Notes under the pieces: generated by a model | Database searches by the model: none | Told to the model about the DNA's origin: nothing | What the model saw: the letters and a program-made list of their open reading frames with translations, nothing else | Part shown: piece by piece, positions 6,370-6,852 of the stretch | Numbering within the stretch: position 1 is the stretch's first letter | Layout of the letters: every line of letters starts with the position of its first letter | Translations under genes and position numbers: made by a program | Assembly (NCBI GenBank): GCA_905235825.1 | Contig: CAJONH010000317.1 | Span: forward strand, 1-6,852 | Source of the DNA: Candidatus Gastranaerophilales bacterium | GTDB taxonomy: Bacteria > Cyanobacteriota > Vampirovibrionia > Gastranaerophilales > Gastranaerophilaceae | Reading direction: 5' to 3' | DNA length: 6,852 nt

Positions 6370-6396
6370 AAGATGTTTCGCTACGCTCAACATGAC
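6370..6396 (-). repeat. Related short repeat facing copy 2 head-to-head
   Basis: The minus strand reads GTCATGTTGA, then GCGTAGC, then GAAACATCTT. Its two outer blocks match those of the 40-bp repeat (GTCATTCTGA and GAAGAATCTT) at 8 of 10 positions each, so it looks like a shorter member of the same repeat superfamily in the opposite orientation. With 6315-6355 it can form a long imperfect hairpin. Confidence 0.6.
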
Positions 6397-6416
6397 AAAA
6401 AGGAAACAGCAAGTAG

Positions 6417-6434
6417 GGTTGACTTTAGTCAACC
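6417..6434. terminator. Perfect short hairpin, terminator-like or repeat-derived
   Basis: GGTTGAC (6417-6423) and GTCAACC (6428-6434) form a perfect 7-bp stem with loop TTTA, extendable by one T-A pair. It is followed by AATTTATTTTT, a loose T-rich tract, so it could terminate plus-strand transcription. No plus-strand gene ends just upstream, so it may instead belong to the repeat mosaic. Confidence 0.45.
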
Positions 6435-6556
6435 AATTTATTTTTAAACATTTAAACATATTGTAAATTTTTTGTTACAAAACAAAGTTAAAAACTAAAC
6501 TAATTGTTAAATTATGCCGATAAAGAACATGTGTAAACAGCGGAAGGAAAAATAAC

Positions 6557-6852
6557 ATGTCATCATTAGGAGTTAACGGGCGAATAGAAACAGGCAGTGC
6601 CAATGGAAGCAGTTCAGTTGCGGGAAGAAAAATTACTCGTCAAGAATTAGAGGTTCTTTATAATAAGGGGTATGATGATAATCAAATTCAGAAATTATCT
6701 CCAACAGAGCTAACACAATTATTAGATAAAGAATCTGACGGTCCCGGTGCTGACGGTAATTTACCTGAAGGTGCAATGGATTATTTAAATATGTCATCTG
6801 ATGAAATGACTGATCCGGCATCATTAGAAATGACTGACTCGGTCGGTGACAT
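6557..6852 (+). CDS. Hypothetical Gly/Ser/Asp-rich protein, N-terminal part (runs off the right edge)
   Basis: From ATG 6557 the frame stays open for 98 codons to the window edge, starting MSSLGVNGRIETGSANGSSS. A strong Shine-Dalgarno, AAGGAA (6544-6549), lies 7 bases upstream. I do not recognise the family. The first 22 residues are a Gly/Ser/Asn-rich, probably disordered leader with no signal peptide or membrane segment. Residues 25-57 (KITRQELEVLYNKGYDDNQI, then QKLSPTELTQLLD) look like two or three short helices. The rest is acidic and loop-like, with DGPGADGN and repeated Met/Asp/Ser (SSDEMTD, LEMTD). The composition suggests a soluble or exported structural protein, but its end is missing. 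It is separated from other genes by the repeat block. Confidence 0.7.
   Translation, partial: MSSLGVNGRIETGSANGSSSVAGRKITRQELEVLYNKGYDDNQIQKLSPTELTQLLDKESDGPGADGNLPEGAMDYLNMSSDEMTDPASLEMTDSVGD

Larger units (their letters stand above)
6115..6556. other. 440-bp gene-free region made of repeats and promoter-like AT-rich DNA
   Basis: No open frame of note is found. Positions 6115-6200 are very AT-rich and hold a minus-strand TATAAT (6164-6159), a candidate -10 for the hypothetical membrane gene. Positions 6200-6285 show nothing recognisable. An IS-end-like motif (6287-6301), the second 40-bp repeat (6315-6354), a related facing repeat (6370-6396) and a perfect hairpin (6417-6434) follow. Positions 6435-6556 are AT-rich leader DNA for the rightmost gene, ending in a good Shine-Dalgarno at 6544-6549. 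Confidence 0.6.

Noticed and set aside
5459..6434. CRISPR array
   Set aside because: The repeats are inverted rather than direct, only two close copies exist and there is no regular spacer length or cas gene.
6611..6640. Nothing beyond a Gly/Ser run: possible signal peptide of the right-edge protein
   Set aside because: There is no positively charged start followed by a hydrophobic core, so no signal peptide is supported.
6725..6770. EF-hand or dockerin-like calcium loop in the right-edge protein
   Set aside because: Acidic residues are present, but the spacing and the required hydrophobic and terminal Glu positions do not fit an EF-hand loop.
6633..6824. Minus-strand open frame at the right edge
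   Set aside because: It is antisense to the plus-strand frame from 6557, which has a good ribosome site and remains open to the edge.

Overview
This AT-rich window uses the standard code and normal bacterial Shine-Dalgarno sites. It looks like a chromosomal segment of an anaerobic bacterium. HydG (maturation of [FeFe] hydrogenase) shows an anaerobic, hydrogenase-bearing lifestyle. The mix of genes, the low GC and the short dispersed repeats resembling GTCATTCTGA...GAAGAATCT fit a gut-type lineage such as Gastranaerophilales (Melainabacteria/Vampirovibrionia). That placement is inferred from general resemblance only; Elusimicrobiota or Clostridia cannot be excluded.

Left part (1-2887): a surface-polysaccharide neighbourhood. 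A TupA-like ATP-grasp gene runs off the left edge on the minus strand. Across a 126-bp intergenic region with clustered inverted repeats lies a divergent small XRE-type regulator. It is followed on the plus strand by an extended short-chain dehydrogenase/nucleotide-sugar epimerase-like gene with its own extended -10 promoter. That gene converges, with overlapping stop codons, on wecB (UDP-GlcNAc 2-epimerase).

Middle (1775-5449): trpS and wecB form a tight minus-strand operon in which the wecB ribosome binding site overlaps the trpS stop codon. TrpRS carries an exact C-x22-C-x6-C-x2-C motif, the pattern described for the [4Fe-4S] TrpRS of Thermotoga maritima. hydG is transcribed divergently from trpS and has both of its diagnostic cysteine motifs. 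No hydE, hydF or hydrogenase gene is in view, so hydG looks detached from the rest of its pathway.

Right part (5450-6852): accessory-looking DNA. A lone gene for a hypothetical two-helix membrane protein is bracketed by two inverted copies of a 40-bp repeat (37/40 identical). The rightmost 440-bp intergenic region is a mosaic: an IS-end-like motif, the second 40-bp repeat, a related repeat facing it head-to-head, and a strong short hairpin. It is followed by the 5' part of an unrecognised Gly/Ser/Asp-rich protein.

No CRISPR array, rRNA, tRNA or intact transposon was seen. No clearly new multi-gene system is visible. The items most worth a second look are the Fe-S type TrpRS, the orphan hydG and the repeat architecture around the hypothetical membrane gene.
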